From Peptostreptococcus porci (GTDB lineage Bacteria > Bacillota > Clostridia > Peptostreptococcales > Peptostreptococcaceae): 64,000 bases of DNA. This document shows, in pieces, positions 34,722 to 43,999 of the stretch. Both the position numbers and the translations under genes were made by a program. Location: positions 1-64,000 of the forward strand of contig NZ_VUNE01000004.1 of NCBI RefSeq assembly GCF_009695815.1, in the 5' to 3' direction. The notes under the pieces were generated by a model, which worked only from the letters and a program-made list of their open reading frames with translations, was not told where the DNA came from and searched no databases. The stretch's first letter is position 1, and each line of letters starts with the position of its first letter.

Positions 34722-35300
34722 TTATTTCAACTCAGACTCCTTTTCAGGTAAAATTCCAATTTCCAGACACTTAAACTCGAAATTTTCATACTCAAAACAG
34801 CTGTAAGATGCGTATGGCTGCCTTATAGCTCTAGAGGTCTTAATATCTGCACCTATCACCTTTGCAATAAATGCACAATTAACACCAGCATGAGCAACAC
34901 AAATAACATCTCCAGCTGTACTATTCATTATCTCTATAATAGCATTTTCCATGCGTTCCAAAGCATCTACACGCTTTTCGCCATTCAAAGGTTCATCTCC
35001 AAGTTCTTTGACGATATCTTTAAGAGGTATACCCTCCCATTCGCCCATGTCAATTTCCATAAGCCCTGCATCAATATTTACTTCTAGCTTACCATCAGAA
35101 ATTATTTCAGCAGTACTTACACACCTACTTAGCGGACTTGAAAAAATACTATTTATTTGCTTTTTCGAAAAAAAGTCTCTCAATTTTTTGCTTTCATCTA
35201 TTCCCTTGTTGCCGATATCTATATCGGTTTTTCCGATACATAACTTGATATCGTCCTTGAAATCAGGTGTCGCATGTCTAACAAGATATAATTTTCTCAT
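34722..35300 (-). CDS. Histidine phosphatase family protein
   Basis: 192 residues of the phosphoglycerate mutase-like fold. The phosphorylated His is in LYLVRHATPDF; other active-site residues are SSPLSRCVSTAEI, EIDMGEWEG and CVAHAGVNCAF. It removes phosphate from a small molecule. Its place between mocA and xdhC suggests a step in molybdenum cofactor metabolism, but the substrate is not known to me. GTGAG is close before the ATG. It lies 8 bases behind the mocA fusion gene. Confidence 0.85.
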   Translation of the reverse strand: MRKLYLVRHATPDFKDDIKLCIGKTDIDIGNKGIDESKKLRDFFSKKQINSIFSSPLSRCVSTAEIISDGKLEVNIDAGLMEIDMGEWEGIPLKDIVKELGDEPLNGEKRVDALERMENAIIEIMNSTAGDVICVAHAGVNCAFIAKVIGADIKTSRAIRQPYASYSCFEYENFEFKCLEIGILPEKESELK

Positions 35301-35307
35301 AAACTCA

Positions 35308-36252
35308 CTACCCTCTCAATCCCATGGCAAAATATTTTTTATACTTTTTTTCTAGATCTTTATACATTTCACTCATTAGCTTAGAATAGCTATCAACCAA
35401 TCTCAAGCCCTCTTTGGTAAGCGAAGACCCACCGCCACCTGCTCCTCCGGTCCATTTTTCAACGACCGGAAAACCAAGCTCTCTCTCAATATCCTTGATA
35501 ATCTTGCTTCCCTTTGAATATGAAATGCCCACGCTAACACACGCTTGCTGTATAGATTTTTGAGAGTCTATATCTCTCAGTAATCTATATGCAGTTTCAT
35601 CAAAAAAAACTTCTCTAGCCTTCAGTTTGACCTCTATTTGAGGTCCTATGGGATATCCCTTTCCTCTTTGGTAATTCCACTCAATAAGCTCAGAATATTC
35701 CTCTGGCGTATCTATGTCGAAATATACAGCCTCATCATCAACATCTACATTGGTAATGGGAGAGCCATATGATTCCATTGCTCCTCTAAGCCCATCCTCT
35801 CCGCAGTAATTGCCAAGAGATTTTGCAAATTCATTACTCACTATTATAGGATGTCCTGGTTGTCCATTGTATGTCGTTCTCACTAATTCAGCATCAATAC
35901 TCAAAACCTTTTCCAATGTTTCTTCTAAAATGGCAGGTAAGTCCATAGGCATTATTAAAATCCGATCGCACAAATTCATTATATCCTCAACGCCAAGGAC
36001 AACAGAATCAAACATCTGTGTTTCTGAGTATTTTTTATTTTCGACATACCTGATATCATCGAAAAAAATACTTTTTTTCAATTCATCTGACTTATGTCCG
36101 ACAACAACAGTAATAGGATAAATATCCAGTTTTTTTAATTTACCAATCGTACAATTCGCTACTGTAGAATCCCCAAATGGCAGAGAAGGTTTAAAAGCCT
36201 TCATTCTGGAAGATAGTCCAGCAGCTACTATAACAGCTCCAGTTTTTTTCAT
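35308..36252 (-). CDS. MocA-like nucleotidyltransferase fused to a ModE-type DNA-binding domain
   Basis: About 314 residues. Residues 1-190 are a MobA/MocA nucleotidyltransferase (GAVIVAAGLSSRMKAFKPSL, IMPMDLPAIL, GQPGHPIIV), which would join CMP to molybdopterin for hydroxylase-type enzymes. Residues about 200-300 are a winged helix-turn-helix of the ModE N-terminal type (LLRDIDSQKSIQQACVSVGI, GAGGGGSSLTKEGLRLVDSY). ATG at 36252 follows AAGGTGG by 5 bases. First gene of the molybdenum operon, so the fusion could sense cofactor or molybdate and control its own operon; that is an inference. Confidence 0.85.
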   Translation of the reverse strand: MKKTGAVIVAAGLSSRMKAFKPSLPFGDSTVANCTIGKLKKLDIYPITVVVGHKSDELKKSIFFDDIRYVENKKYSETQMFDSVVLGVEDIMNLCDRILIMPMDLPAILEETLEKVLSIDAELVRTTYNGQPGHPIIVSNEFAKSLGNYCGEDGLRGAMESYGSPITNVDVDDEAVYFDIDTPEEYSELIEWNYQRGKGYPIGPQIEVKLKAREVFFDETAYRLLRDIDSQKSIQQACVSVGISYSKGSKIIKDIERELGFPVVEKWTGGAGGGGSSLTKEGLRLVDSYSKLMSEMYKDLEKKYKKYFAMGLRG

Positions 36253-36309
36253 ATACGCCACCTTCAAACTATTTTTATCGTTCGTTTTTTTATTAGCTAA
36301 CGCTCTTTA

Positions 36310-36338
36310 ATTATATCACGCATAAATTATTATGTAAA
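36310..36338 (-). promoter_or_regulatory. Promoter of the molybdenum operon
   Basis: The minus strand reads TTTACA (36333-36338), a 17-base spacer, then TATAAT (36310-36315), about 55 bases before the mocA-ModE fusion gene and just after the ftsH terminator. I see no Moco riboswitch: the leader is too short. Confidence 0.65.
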
Positions 36339-36339
36339 T

Positions 36340-36388
36340 ATAATAAAAAAAATTAACCACCAAATACAAATTTGTTTTTGGTGGTTAA
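36340..36388 (-). terminator. Terminator of the tilS-ftsH transcript
   Basis: TTAACCACCAAA (36353-36364) pairs exactly with TTTGGTGGTTAA (36377-36388), 12 base pairs. The minus strand continues into eight T. Confidence 0.92.
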
Positions 36389-36447
36389 ACACTACAATAG
36401 TTAGTAATAAGCATTCAAGCCTTATTAACAACTATTTAATATTTTAT

Positions 36448-38370
36448 TTATTCTCCATCAGTTTCATTTTGATCGATATTCGAAATCTCATCATCAATTT
36501 TTTCGTTATCAATTTTTTCCTCATCAATCTCCACATCAATTTTTGCCTCTTGATTTAATGGAAGTCTCATCTCAAAGGCTTCGACAAACTGACTTTCATT
36601 TAGTGTTTCAAATTCAAGCAACGCTTTTGCAATATAATCCAATCGCTCCTGATTTTCCCTCAGCATAATCTTAGTTTTTTCATATGCATCAGACACTATC
36701 GCTCTAACTTCAACATCTATCTCAGCAGCAACCTCCTCAGAATACTCTTTCGCATGACCAAAGCTATTTCCTATAAATACTTCATCCTGTGAAGCGAAGT
36801 TTATTGGACCAAGCTTTTCGCTCATACCATATTTGGCAACCATATCTCTTGCCAGTTGAGTAACTCTTTGAAGGTCGTTCGATGCTCCAGTAGAAATATC
36901 ATCCAAATTCAACTCTTCAGATACTCTTCCGGCAAGAAGCACAATCAACTCCTGCATCATTTCGCCCTTAGTTGCATAATATTTATCTTCCGTTGGTAGC
37001 TGCAATGTAAATCCACCAGCCATGCCTCTTGGAATAATAGTAACCTGATGAACTGGATCCATCAAATCCAACAGATGAGCACATACTGCGTGTCCACCCT
37101 CGTGATAAGCTGTCAAAATTCTTTCCTTTTCACTGATAACTCTTGATTTTTTAGCAACACCGACAATTACCTTAGTAATTGCTTCCTCAATATATTCCAT
37201 AGATATTTTATCCTTGCCATTTCTAGCAGTTAATATGGCAGCTTCATTCATAATATTTTCTATATCAGCTGGAGTAAATCCAGGTGTACTCTTTGCTAAA
37301 ACATTCAAATCAATATCATCAGCCAGAGGTTTATTTTTTGAGTGAACCTTGAAAATTTCTTCTCTACCCTTTACATCTGGTCTTCCAACGACAACTTGTC
37401 TATCAAAACGTCCAGGTCTTAAAAGTGCTGGGTCGAGAATATCCGGTCTGTTAGTAGCAGCCATTATAATAATACCTTGATTTACACCAAATCCATCCAT
37501 TTCAACAAGAAGCTGATTTAATGTCTGCTCTCTTTCGTCATGTCCTCCACCAAGGCCAGCACCTCTTTTTCTACCGACGGCATCTATTTCATCGATAAAA
37601 ATAATTGCTGGCGATTCTTTTTTTGCCTGCTCGAATAAATCTCTTACTCTTGAAGCACCCACACCGACAAACATCTCGACAAAATCTGAACCACTGATAG
37701 TAAAAAATGGTACTCCAGCTTCGCCGGCAACAGCTCTTGATAAATATGTCTTACCTGTTCCTGGAGGTCCTACCATCAAAATCCCCTTTGGAATTCTAGC
37801 TCCCAAATCTATATATTTCTTAGGATTTTTCAAGAAATCAACAATTTCCTGTAGCTCTTCTTTTTCCTCTTTTAGCCCTGCAACATCTTTAAATAATACT
37901 TTATCTTTACCTGATTTATGTTGCTTTGCTTTCGATTTGGCGAAGTTCATAACCTTTCCTCCACCACCCTGCGATTGGTTCATAATCACGAAGAAAGCAA
38001 TAACCATAAATGCCAAAAGCAATAATGTCGGCAATAGCTCTATCAACCAAGGAGTCTTAGGAGTCGGTTCAGCAGTCAATTTCACCTTATCTTTTTCAAT
38101 GCTAGTCAAAAAATCCTGTGCCAATTTGTCACTCTTAATTTCACTAGGAATATAAGACTTAAACTTAGTTCCATCCTTCAACGTTCCAGAAATACTCGTA
38201 TCATCGACAATTTTTATGTCCTTAATATTTCCATCTTTCAATGTTTGATACAAAGTTGAAAACTCCATATCAGTGTATTTTTCTTTTTGATTTCCAGTGT
38301 ACCGAACGATTCCTACGATTAATAGCAACATTATCAAATAAATTCCGGCACCTCTCAGTGTCTTATGCAA
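36448..38370 (-). CDS. ftsH: ATP-dependent zinc metalloprotease FtsH
   Basis: About 640 residues. Two membrane helices frame an extracytoplasmic domain (helices near 7-23 and 110-130). The AAA domain has Walker [10 protein letters not shown] (about 205), Walker [12 protein letters not shown] and the second region of homology [20 protein letters not shown]. The zinc protease has [10 protein letters not shown] (about 425). It degrades membrane and short-lived proteins. The start is TTG, with AAGGAGG 8 bases upstream, immediately after three TAA codons that end tilS. The acidic tail ([14 protein letters not shown]) is not conserved. Confidence 0.95.
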   Translation of the reverse strand: MHKTLRGAGIYLIMLLLIVGIVRYTGNQKEKYTDMEFSTLYQTLKDGNIKDIKIVDDTSISGTLKDGTKFKSYIPSEIKSDKLAQDFLTSIEKDKVKLTAEPTPKTPWLIELLPTLLLLAFMVIAFFVIMNQSQGGGGKVMNFAKSKAKQHKSGKDKVLFKDVAGLKEEKEELQEIVDFLKNPKKYIDLGARIPKGILMVGPPGTGKTYLSRAVAGEAGVPFFTISGSDFVEMFVGVGASRVRDLFEQAKKESPAIIFIDEIDAVGRKRGAGLGGGHDEREQTLNQLLVEMDGFGVNQGIIIMAATNRPDILDPALLRPGRFDRQVVVGRPDVKGREEIFKVHSKNKPLADDIDLNVLAKSTPGFTPADIENIMNEAAILTARNGKDKISMEYIEEAITKVIVGVAKKSRVISEKERILTAYHEGGHAVCAHLLDLMDPVHQVTIIPRGMAGGFTLQLPTEDKYYATKGEMMQELIVLLAGRVSEELNLDDISTGASNDLQRVTQLARDMVAKYGMSEKLGPINFASQDEVFIGNSFGHAKEYSEEVAAEIDVEVRAIVSDAYEKTKIMLRENQERLDYIAKALLEFETLNESQFVEAFEMRLPLNQEAKIDVEIDEEKIDNEKIDDEISNIDQNETDGE

Positions 38371-38389
38371 TATACCTACCTCCTTATTA

Positions 38390-39769
38390 TTATTCAAGCG
38401 TGAACATCAAAACCTTCTCAGTTTTTTCTTCGATCTTGTAATCTATGCTCATCCTATAGTCACAAACTGCAACCACACTATCTCCATCAACCAAAATTGG
38501 TACTTTATCTCTATTTTCTCTCGGGATTTTTAGACCTATGAAAAGCTCTTTTATCTTTTTAGTTCCTCCCGATAATCTTATTTTATCACCTTGTCTTCTA
38601 TTTCTCAATCTGATACTACTTTTTATTTTACCCAAATCTAAAAATTGTAAGCCTTTTTTTAATTCATCGCTGTTAAAATTTTCTAGCGACACAATTTCTG
38701 ACTTAAATGTCTTTCCTAATTCAGATATAAAAACATCCTTTCCAGGCTCAATCGTGTACTCATACTCAATATTGCTATCCTCTAATATAGATTTGCTCAA
38801 CAGAATATAGCCTTGCTTTCTATAGACGAAAATACCTCTTGGAAGATTGATTTTTTTATTCAATTTGTCATCTTTTGACATTTCCAACACTTCGTCGATA
38901 TGCTTTTTCTCTATTCCATTTACATCTCCAACCAAATCCCTTATGCCTCTAATTACAAGTCTAGATTTGATAGCATTATGTAATGTATTAAACTTTTCTA
39001 CAAATAAATACACTCCATCCTCATAAGCTCTTGCCAGCTCCGAGTATTCTTTGTCTACTTCATTCAAAATGTAGTCACTATCGCTCCTTAGGTTTTGAAC
39101 CATTCTAATTGCACTATCTATAAAATTCTCGTTGAACTCTTTTTGAATATAGGGTATCAATTCCAGTCTAATCTTGTTTCTAGAATATATTGATTCAAGG
39201 TTTGTCTTATCAATCCTTGGATATAGTTCATGCTCAACACAATACTTTTCAATATCTTTTCTGTTCAAATCCAAAATAGGTCTAATGATACCATCATTTC
39301 TTTTGTACTCAATTCCTCTCAAGCCCTGAAGACCTGTTCCTCTCATTATTCTCATCAAGACAGTCTCAACCTGATCATTTTTATTGTGACCAATTGCAAC
39401 CTTATTAGCACCGACCTTTGCTTTTATTTCGTTGAACATTTTGTACCTTTGCATCCTTGCACCATCTTCTAGTCCAACTTTATTATCCTCGCAATATTTT
39501 GGAACGTCAATCGACTTTATAAAGCATGGTATATTTAAGCTATCACAAAGCTTCATAACATACAAGGAATCCAGATGAGCCTCGAGACCTCTAATTTGAT
39601 GATTTAAGTGAGCAACGAATAGGCTTATATCCATTTGGTTTGATAGCCTATGCAAAATATGTAGCAGACAGACGGAATCTGGACCACCTGAAACTGCCAC
39701 TACTATTTTATCACCTGTTTCTATCAAGTTTTTTTCAGCAATAGTTTTTAAAACAGAATCAAATACCAT
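38390..39769 (-). CDS. tilS: tRNA(Ile)-lysidine synthetase
   Basis: About 459 residues. It converts C34 of tRNA-Ile(CAU) to lysidine. The N-terminal PP-loop ATPase has VVAVSGGPDSVCLLHIL (about 21-37), and the middle shows HNKNDQVETVLMRIMRGTGL. The C-terminal domain is long (RNRRQGDKIRLSGGTKKIKE). ATG at 39769 follows GGAGG by 6 bases. It is directly upstream of ftsH, a widespread order in Firmicutes. Confidence 0.94.
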   Translation of the reverse strand: MVFDSVLKTIAEKNLIETGDKIVVAVSGGPDSVCLLHILHRLSNQMDISLFVAHLNHQIRGLEAHLDSLYVMKLCDSLNIPCFIKSIDVPKYCEDNKVGLEDGARMQRYKMFNEIKAKVGANKVAIGHNKNDQVETVLMRIMRGTGLQGLRGIEYKRNDGIIRPILDLNRKDIEKYCVEHELYPRIDKTNLESIYSRNKIRLELIPYIQKEFNENFIDSAIRMVQNLRSDSDYILNEVDKEYSELARAYEDGVYLFVEKFNTLHNAIKSRLVIRGIRDLVGDVNGIEKKHIDEVLEMSKDDKLNKKINLPRGIFVYRKQGYILLSKSILEDSNIEYEYTIEPGKDVFISELGKTFKSEIVSLENFNSDELKKGLQFLDLGKIKSSIRLRNRRQGDKIRLSGGTKKIKELFIGLKIPRENRDKVPILVDGDSVVAVCDYRMSIDYKIEEKTEKVLMFTLE

Positions 39770-39770
39770 A

Positions 39771-40184
39771 TTACGCCTCCGCAATAGCCTTTATTTCTAT
39801 TCTATTATTAGCTTTCATCAATCCCTTTATTTCTATTTTATAATCTAAATTTAGCTTTACTTCATTTTCTAGAATTTTTTTCCTTATCTTGTATGTGTAA
39901 ATAGACATATCAAAATTGCCATAAGGTGTTCTATAAATAGAATTATGAATTTCATTTTCCACAAACTTCATTTTTGAGCTAGAATCACCTGAGTTAATAA
40001 TGACAACCTCCTCGTCACCTATCTTTATGACTCTATGACATTTTTTCATACTGCCATTTTCTTCAAAATCTAGAAATACACCAGTGCTTTTAAGAGTTTT
40101 TTTTCCACTGTAAAAGCTCTCAATGGTTTGTATATCACCATCTTCTAAAACTTGAGAAGTCTTTATTGTAATCTTAACATCCAT
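39771..40184 (-). CDS. DUF1934 (YwiB-like) protein
   Basis: About 137 residues, mostly beta strands, of the calycin-like DUF1934 family known from Bacillus YwiB. The pattern is MDVKITIKTSQ at the start, an ESFYSGKKTLKSTGVFLDF segment and YRTPYGNFDMSIYT near residue 90. The molecular role is unknown. I start at the ATG beside the conserved DVKI; a TTG 33 bases upstream is possible. The gene stops one base before tilS begins, so coupling is likely. Confidence 0.75.
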   Translation of the reverse strand: MDVKITIKTSQVLEDGDIQTIESFYSGKKTLKSTGVFLDFEENGSMKKCHRVIKIGDEEVVIINSGDSSSKMKFVENEIHNSIYRTPYGNFDMSIYTYKIRKKILENEVKLNLDYKIEIKGLMKANNRIEIKAIAEA

Positions 40185-40224
40185 ATCACACCCAAATTCT
40201 ATTCGAATCCCTTTCAAATCCTAA

Positions 40225-41031
40225 TCAATACCTATGAATCTCAACTTTTTCCAAGTCTGTTATCTTTCTCTTCAAAAACTCTCCTGCAACTTTTGAAAAC
40301 TGCTCGTTGATATCAGAAACAAAATACTTGCAATTACCCTTTTTTTCTGAAGTGTTTAACAAATTATTGTCCTCTAATTTTTTCTTTATATCTAGAGCCG
40401 TTTCTTTCGCAGGATTTATTAACTTTATATCAGAACCAACTGCCTCACCGATAGTTCTTTTGAGTATCGGATAATGCGTGCACCCCAAAACCAGCGAGTC
40501 AACGCCTCTTTCAATCAACGAATCCAAGTACATATGTGCAGCAGTCGATGAAATTTCCTTGTTTGCCCATCCTTCTTCAACCAAAGGTACAAATAGTGGG
40601 CAGGCTTTACCAATCACCTGTATTTTTTTGTCTATACTCTTTATTGCTTTATTGTATGCCTTTGAATTTATTGTACCAGCAGTACCAATAATTCCAACCT
40701 TTTTATTTTTAGTAGTTTTGGCAGCAGCTCTCGCCCCTGCTTCTATCACTCCAATAATTGGAATGTCATAGCTTTCATTTGCCTCTACCAAGGCTCTGGC
40801 TGTGGCTGTGTTGCAAGCAATGACTATCGCCTTAACATTCTTTGACTTCAAGAAATTGATAGCCTGAAAAGTATATTTTATTATTGTTTCCTTCGACCTC
40901 GGTCCATAAGGCACTCTGGCTGTATCACCAAAATATATTGTATCTTCATTGGGAAGGTATCTGTTTATCTCTTTTAGAACAGTCAAACCACCCAAGCCGG
41001 AGTCAAAAACTCCTATCGGTCTTCTATCCAT
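40225..41031 (-). CDS. murI: Glutamate racemase
   Basis: 268 residues. It makes D-glutamate for peptidoglycan by cofactor-independent racemisation. Motifs: GVFDSGLGGLTVLKE, the first catalytic Cys in AIVIACNTATARAL (about 74) and the second in LVLGCTHYPILK (about 184), each paired with an acidic residue. AAGGGG precedes the ATG. Located between DUF1934 and ispE on one strand. Confidence 0.95.
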   Translation of the reverse strand: MDRRPIGVFDSGLGGLTVLKEINRYLPNEDTIYFGDTARVPYGPRSKETIIKYTFQAINFLKSKNVKAIVIACNTATARALVEANESYDIPIIGVIEAGARAAAKTTKNKKVGIIGTAGTINSKAYNKAIKSIDKKIQVIGKACPLFVPLVEEGWANKEISSTAAHMYLDSLIERGVDSLVLGCTHYPILKRTIGEAVGSDIKLINPAKETALDIKKKLEDNNLLNTSEKKGNCKYFVSDINEQFSKVAGEFLKRKITDLEKVEIHRY

Positions 41032-41042
41032 ATATTTTCCCC

Positions 41043-41972
41043 TTAATTAAACACACATATTTCCACACCCTTACTCGAAGGTCTGGTTACATATGTATTG
41101 ATGTATTCATTTCTCAATATTTTACTGCATTTCTTTAAAGCTTTATTATCCGAAAAGAAACCAAAAACAGTCGGTCCACTTCCACTCATCATACTTTTTA
41201 TGGCTCCTGAATCATCCATGATTTTTTTTATTATATCTATATCAGAGCATAGAGTTCTCGTAACAGGCTCCAACACGTTGCCCATAGCCTTAACAATGTC
41301 GCTTATGCATTTTCCATTGTTTATAAATTCGACTAACCTCTCGTTATTTGGAGTATAATTCATCAGTCTATTATCGGAAAGTAAAATTTTGTTTTTTTCG
41401 TCCAAGAACATCCTGTCAAATTTGCTATATATTTTCCTTGTGGATGCAGACTGATTCGGCTTGCACACCAAAATATTGATATCTTCATTCAAAGCTTTAA
41501 GCTTTTGTATGTCCGCACCTTTTCCATAAGCCAACGAAGTACCACCAGAAATACAAAATGCAATATCAGAGCCTAGTGCTTTTGAATCCTCAATCAATTC
41601 TTTTTCATCAAGCCCCAAATCAAATAATTTATTAATTCCAACAAACATCGCAGCAGAATCAGCACTTCCACCTGCCATGCCTGCTGCTATCGGTATATTC
41701 TTTTCCAAAAAAACTTCTATACCCTCTTCAATTTTGTATTTTTCTTTCATATATTGCCATGTTTTGTATATTATATTTCTTTTATCAGAAATCAAATTTG
41801 AGTTTGATATTGTCAGCTTGTAGCCTGAAGACTTTTTTCTGATCAGTATATAGTCAGATAGGTCTATTGACTGCATTACCATTTCCACATCGTGATATCC
41901 ATCCTCAAAAACTCCATTAATATTAATTGATAAATTGATTTTCGCTCTTGCCCTCAATTTAATTGTTTTCAT
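41043..41972 (-). CDS. ispE: 4-diphosphocytidyl-2-C-methyl-D-erythritol kinase
   Basis: About 309 residues. A GHMP kinase of the MEP isoprenoid pathway. The N terminus is LRARAKINLSINI with the catalytic Lys, the ATP loop is PIAAGMAGGSADSAAMF, and the third motif is SGSGPTVFGFF near the C terminus. ATG at 41972 follows GGAGG by 10 bases; the codon before is TTG. The gene continues the tilS-murI strand direction, with an 11-base gap to murI. Confidence 0.94.
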   Translation of the reverse strand: MKTIKLRARAKINLSININGVFEDGYHDVEMVMQSIDLSDYILIRKKSSGYKLTISNSNLISDKRNIIYKTWQYMKEKYKIEEGIEVFLEKNIPIAAGMAGGSADSAAMFVGINKLFDLGLDEKELIEDSKALGSDIAFCISGGTSLAYGKGADIQKLKALNEDINILVCKPNQSASTRKIYSKFDRMFLDEKNKILLSDNRLMNYTPNNERLVEFINNGKCISDIVKAMGNVLEPVTRTLCSDIDIIKKIMDDSGAIKSMMSGSGPTVFGFFSDNKALKKCSKILRNEYINTYVTRPSSKGVEICVFN

Positions 41973-42060
41973 CAATAATAAACCTCCGTAAAAGAATTAC
42001 CCAAAGTACATGGCTCCCACAAGAGATGTACAAATTTTAGCATATCTATAATTATAACAT

Positions 42061-42097
42061 AAAAAAGAGCCGTTGCAAAAATAAATGCTCACAGCTC
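42061..42097 (-). terminator. Terminator after the veg-like gene
   Basis: On minus GAGCTGT (42097-42091) pairs with ACGGCTC (42073-42067), including one G-U pair, then six T. It ends transcription 23 bases behind the veg-like gene. Confidence 0.75.
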
Positions 42098-42120
42098 CTA
42101 AATATTAGTATCCAATTTTA

Positions 42121-42378
42121 TTAACTTGCGTTGTTACTCTTAAAAACCTTAATTTTTACAGTCTCAGTAAGTAAATCAGAATAGCTGTATGCCACTCTCT
42201 CAAACCCACTTTCATCATCGCCAATTTTAATAACGAAAACACTTGGATATAAATTTTCAAGTATACCTTTTTTAGTAACAATGTGTTTTCTTCCTTGATC
42301 TGCCTTTAGTAATATTTTGTTCCCAACATACTTTTCCAACGTATGTCTAATATTATCTAGCGTAGCTGTTGTTGCCAA
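42121..42378 (-). CDS. veg: Veg family protein
   Basis: About 85 residues: TLDNIRHTLEKYVGNKILLK, ADQGRKHIVTKKGILENLYP and SVFVIKI follow the Veg family pattern closely. In Bacillus Veg is abundant and linked to biofilm gene control, and its gene lies near ispE, as here. I choose the TTG at 42378 as start because AAAGGA is 11 bases upstream; a GTG at 42387 is too close to that site. It has a strong promoter with an inverted repeat in its spacer. Confidence 0.88.
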   Translation of the reverse strand: MATTATLDNIRHTLEKYVGNKILLKADQGRKHIVTKKGILENLYPSVFVIKIGDDESGFERVAYSYSDLLTETVKIKVFKSNNAS

Positions 42379-42411
42379 AAATATCACCGTCCTTTTGTAT
42401 TATACTATAAT

Positions 42412-42440
42412 ATAATACCACAAGGATGGTATTTTGTCAA
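42412..42440 (-). promoter_or_regulatory. Promoter of veg with an internal inverted repeat
   Basis: The minus strand reads TTGACA (42435-42440), a 17-base spacer, then TATTAT (42412-42417). AATACCA (42414-42420) and TGGTATT (42427-42433) form an inverted repeat lying mainly inside the spacer, a typical place for a repressor. Confidence 0.65.
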
Positions 42441-42480
42441 GATAACATAATATTTTACAATATCTCAATAAATTTGTCAA

Positions 42481-42975
42481 TTATTTGCCACAACATTTTT
42501 TATACTTTTTACCACTTCCACATGGACATGGGTCGTTTCTTTTGATTTTTTCTTCCTTAACAACAATTTTTGTTTTCTTAAATTCTTTCTGAATTTTTTT
42601 TCTTAAATCTTCAGGTAGTATATCTTCCCAGCCTTTTAGCCCATATAACCAATGTGCTTCTACATTAACCATGTTGAAATATAATTTTTCCCAGTCGATC
42701 TTAATGCTGATTTGAGTATCTTTTTCAATCTTTTCAAGCTCCAAAGGCATTTCTATACTTTCATTTATACCATCCAAAAATCCCATAAAGAATTCCGGCG
42801 TAGTTTTGTACTGACTTGCCAAATCACTCAATTTTCCAGCAATAATCTGTGTTTTTTCTCTTAATACTTCATCATATATTGTTGTTTCATCTTTCAAAAA
42901 AGCTTCCCAAAACTTCACTTCAGCTTCTTCGCTTTGATGATTTTCGCTCATGCTTCTCCATGCCTCAAATAACAT
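42481..42975 (-). CDS. SEC-C motif protein
   Basis: 164 residues. The C terminus is [20 protein letters not shown], a SEC-C zinc-binding motif (CxCxnCC). The N-terminal 130 residues are helical ([27 protein letters not shown]). Similar short SEC-C proteins occur widely in Clostridia without known function; the motif in SecA binds SecB and ribosomes, but this protein has no SecA domain. AGAGAGG precedes the ATG. Confidence 0.8.
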   Translation of the reverse strand: MLFEAWRSMSENHQSEEAEVKFWEAFLKDETTIYDEVLREKTQIIAGKLSDLASQYKTTPEFFMGFLDGINESIEMPLELEKIEKDTQISIKIDWEKLYFNMVNVEAHWLYGLKGWEDILPEDLRKKIQKEFKKTKIVVKEEKIKRNDPCPCGSGKKYKKCCGK

Positions 42976-43099
42976 AAAATTTACCTCTCTTTATCAATAT
43001 AATGTTAATTTTAAAATTAAAAATTCATTTTAACCATTTTTTCATATCTAATTAATTCTAACTACACTATTTTATCACAAATAATAGCCAATTTCCACA

Positions 43100-43825
43100 T
43101 TATTTTAGCAATCGTTCAAACATATCAATCGCTCTTTCCTGTTCAATAAAATATGGACTTGTAGCCACTGTAATCAAATCCGTCTCCTGTATATACTCTT
43201 TTACCCTGTTAATTCGAAAATCCAGATCTATATAGTCCATGTCCCTCGAAAAAAAATCCAAATCTAAGTCGAGTATATAATCAGAAGGCATATCCAAATC
43301 CAGACCGTATTTTGAGTCTACTATTACAAGCTCCGAAAATATTCCAAAATTCATGGCTGGCTGAATAAAATTACCAACATTCAGCACTCTATTTGTATAA
43401 TTTACCACATCATCAATATTGCTGATATCTACATCAAAATCAGATGGAAACCTCGTATCCTTATGCTGATCAACGTGTAGTAATGACTTTCCTTTTTTCA
43501 AATGCCCACTGATTATTGATCTACACCAAAAGTAAAATGCATGATTGTGATTATCAAACAAAAATATTTTCTTCTTTTTCTCTGCATCGATGATAAGATC
43601 TATTTCGTACATATGCTCAAGACCATAACAAACACGCTCTACGCCATCTTCAATCTCAATAAAGCTCGGGATTTCGCCAAGCTTGACAAAATCCAAGTTG
43701 AAATTGTCAATATGAATCTCTTTTCTTATCAAGCTCGGCACATATATTTTTCTGTTTTCTCTCTCGTTAAATGAAAACTCATTATTTCCAATCGGATCAC
43801 TTAAATAAAACCCACCATAGCTCAT
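43100..43825 (-). CDS. UPF0489-like protein (arginase-like fold)
   Basis: 241 residues. FDNHNHAFYFW, SLLHVDQHKDTRFPSD (a DxHxD metal motif) and DYILDLDLDFFSRDMDYI (a DxDxD motif) match the UPF0489 family. Some members of that family are peptide arginases that turn arginine into ornithine in ribosomal peptides (the OspR type), which is established for a few enzymes only. No precursor peptide or RiPP enzyme is visible here, so the substrate is open. GGGGAGAG precedes the ATG. It is flanked by a tandem repeat on its 3' side. Confidence 0.7.
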   Translation of the reverse strand: MSYGGFYLSDPIGNNEFSFNERENRKIYVPSLIRKEIHIDNFNLDFVKLGEIPSFIEIEDGVERVCYGLEHMYEIDLIIDAEKKKKIFLFDNHNHAFYFWCRSIISGHLKKGKSLLHVDQHKDTRFPSDFDVDISNIDDVVNYTNRVLNVGNFIQPAMNFGIFSELVIVDSKYGLDLDMPSDYILDLDLDFFSRDMDYIDLDFRINRVKEYIQETDLITVATSPYFIEQERAIDMFERLLK

Positions 43826-43890
43826 AATCTACTCTCCCCATAAAAAACAAAACTTTATTCCAATTCGTGTTTAATCCAGTTCAAATATAC

Positions 43891-43970
43891 TCTAATCTAA
43901 ATTTGTTCTAATTTAAATCCGTTCTAATTTAAATTTGCTCTTATTTAAATCTACTCTAGCTTGAATTTAG
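43891..43970. repeat. Five tandem copies of a 16-bp unit
   Basis: Units start at 43891, 43907, 43923, 43939 and 43955 with the pattern TCTAATTTAAATNNGN and diverge at both ends. The array fills most of the gap between the UPF0489-like gene and the pseudouridine synthase gene, where no terminator is otherwise seen. Confidence 0.85.
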
Positions 43971-43999
43971 CCCAAACTATATTTAATCTATCTATACTA

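Noticed and set aside
36252-36340. Molybdenum cofactor riboswitch ahead of the molybdenum operon
   Set aside because: The leader after the promoter is only about 50 bases, too short for the known structure.
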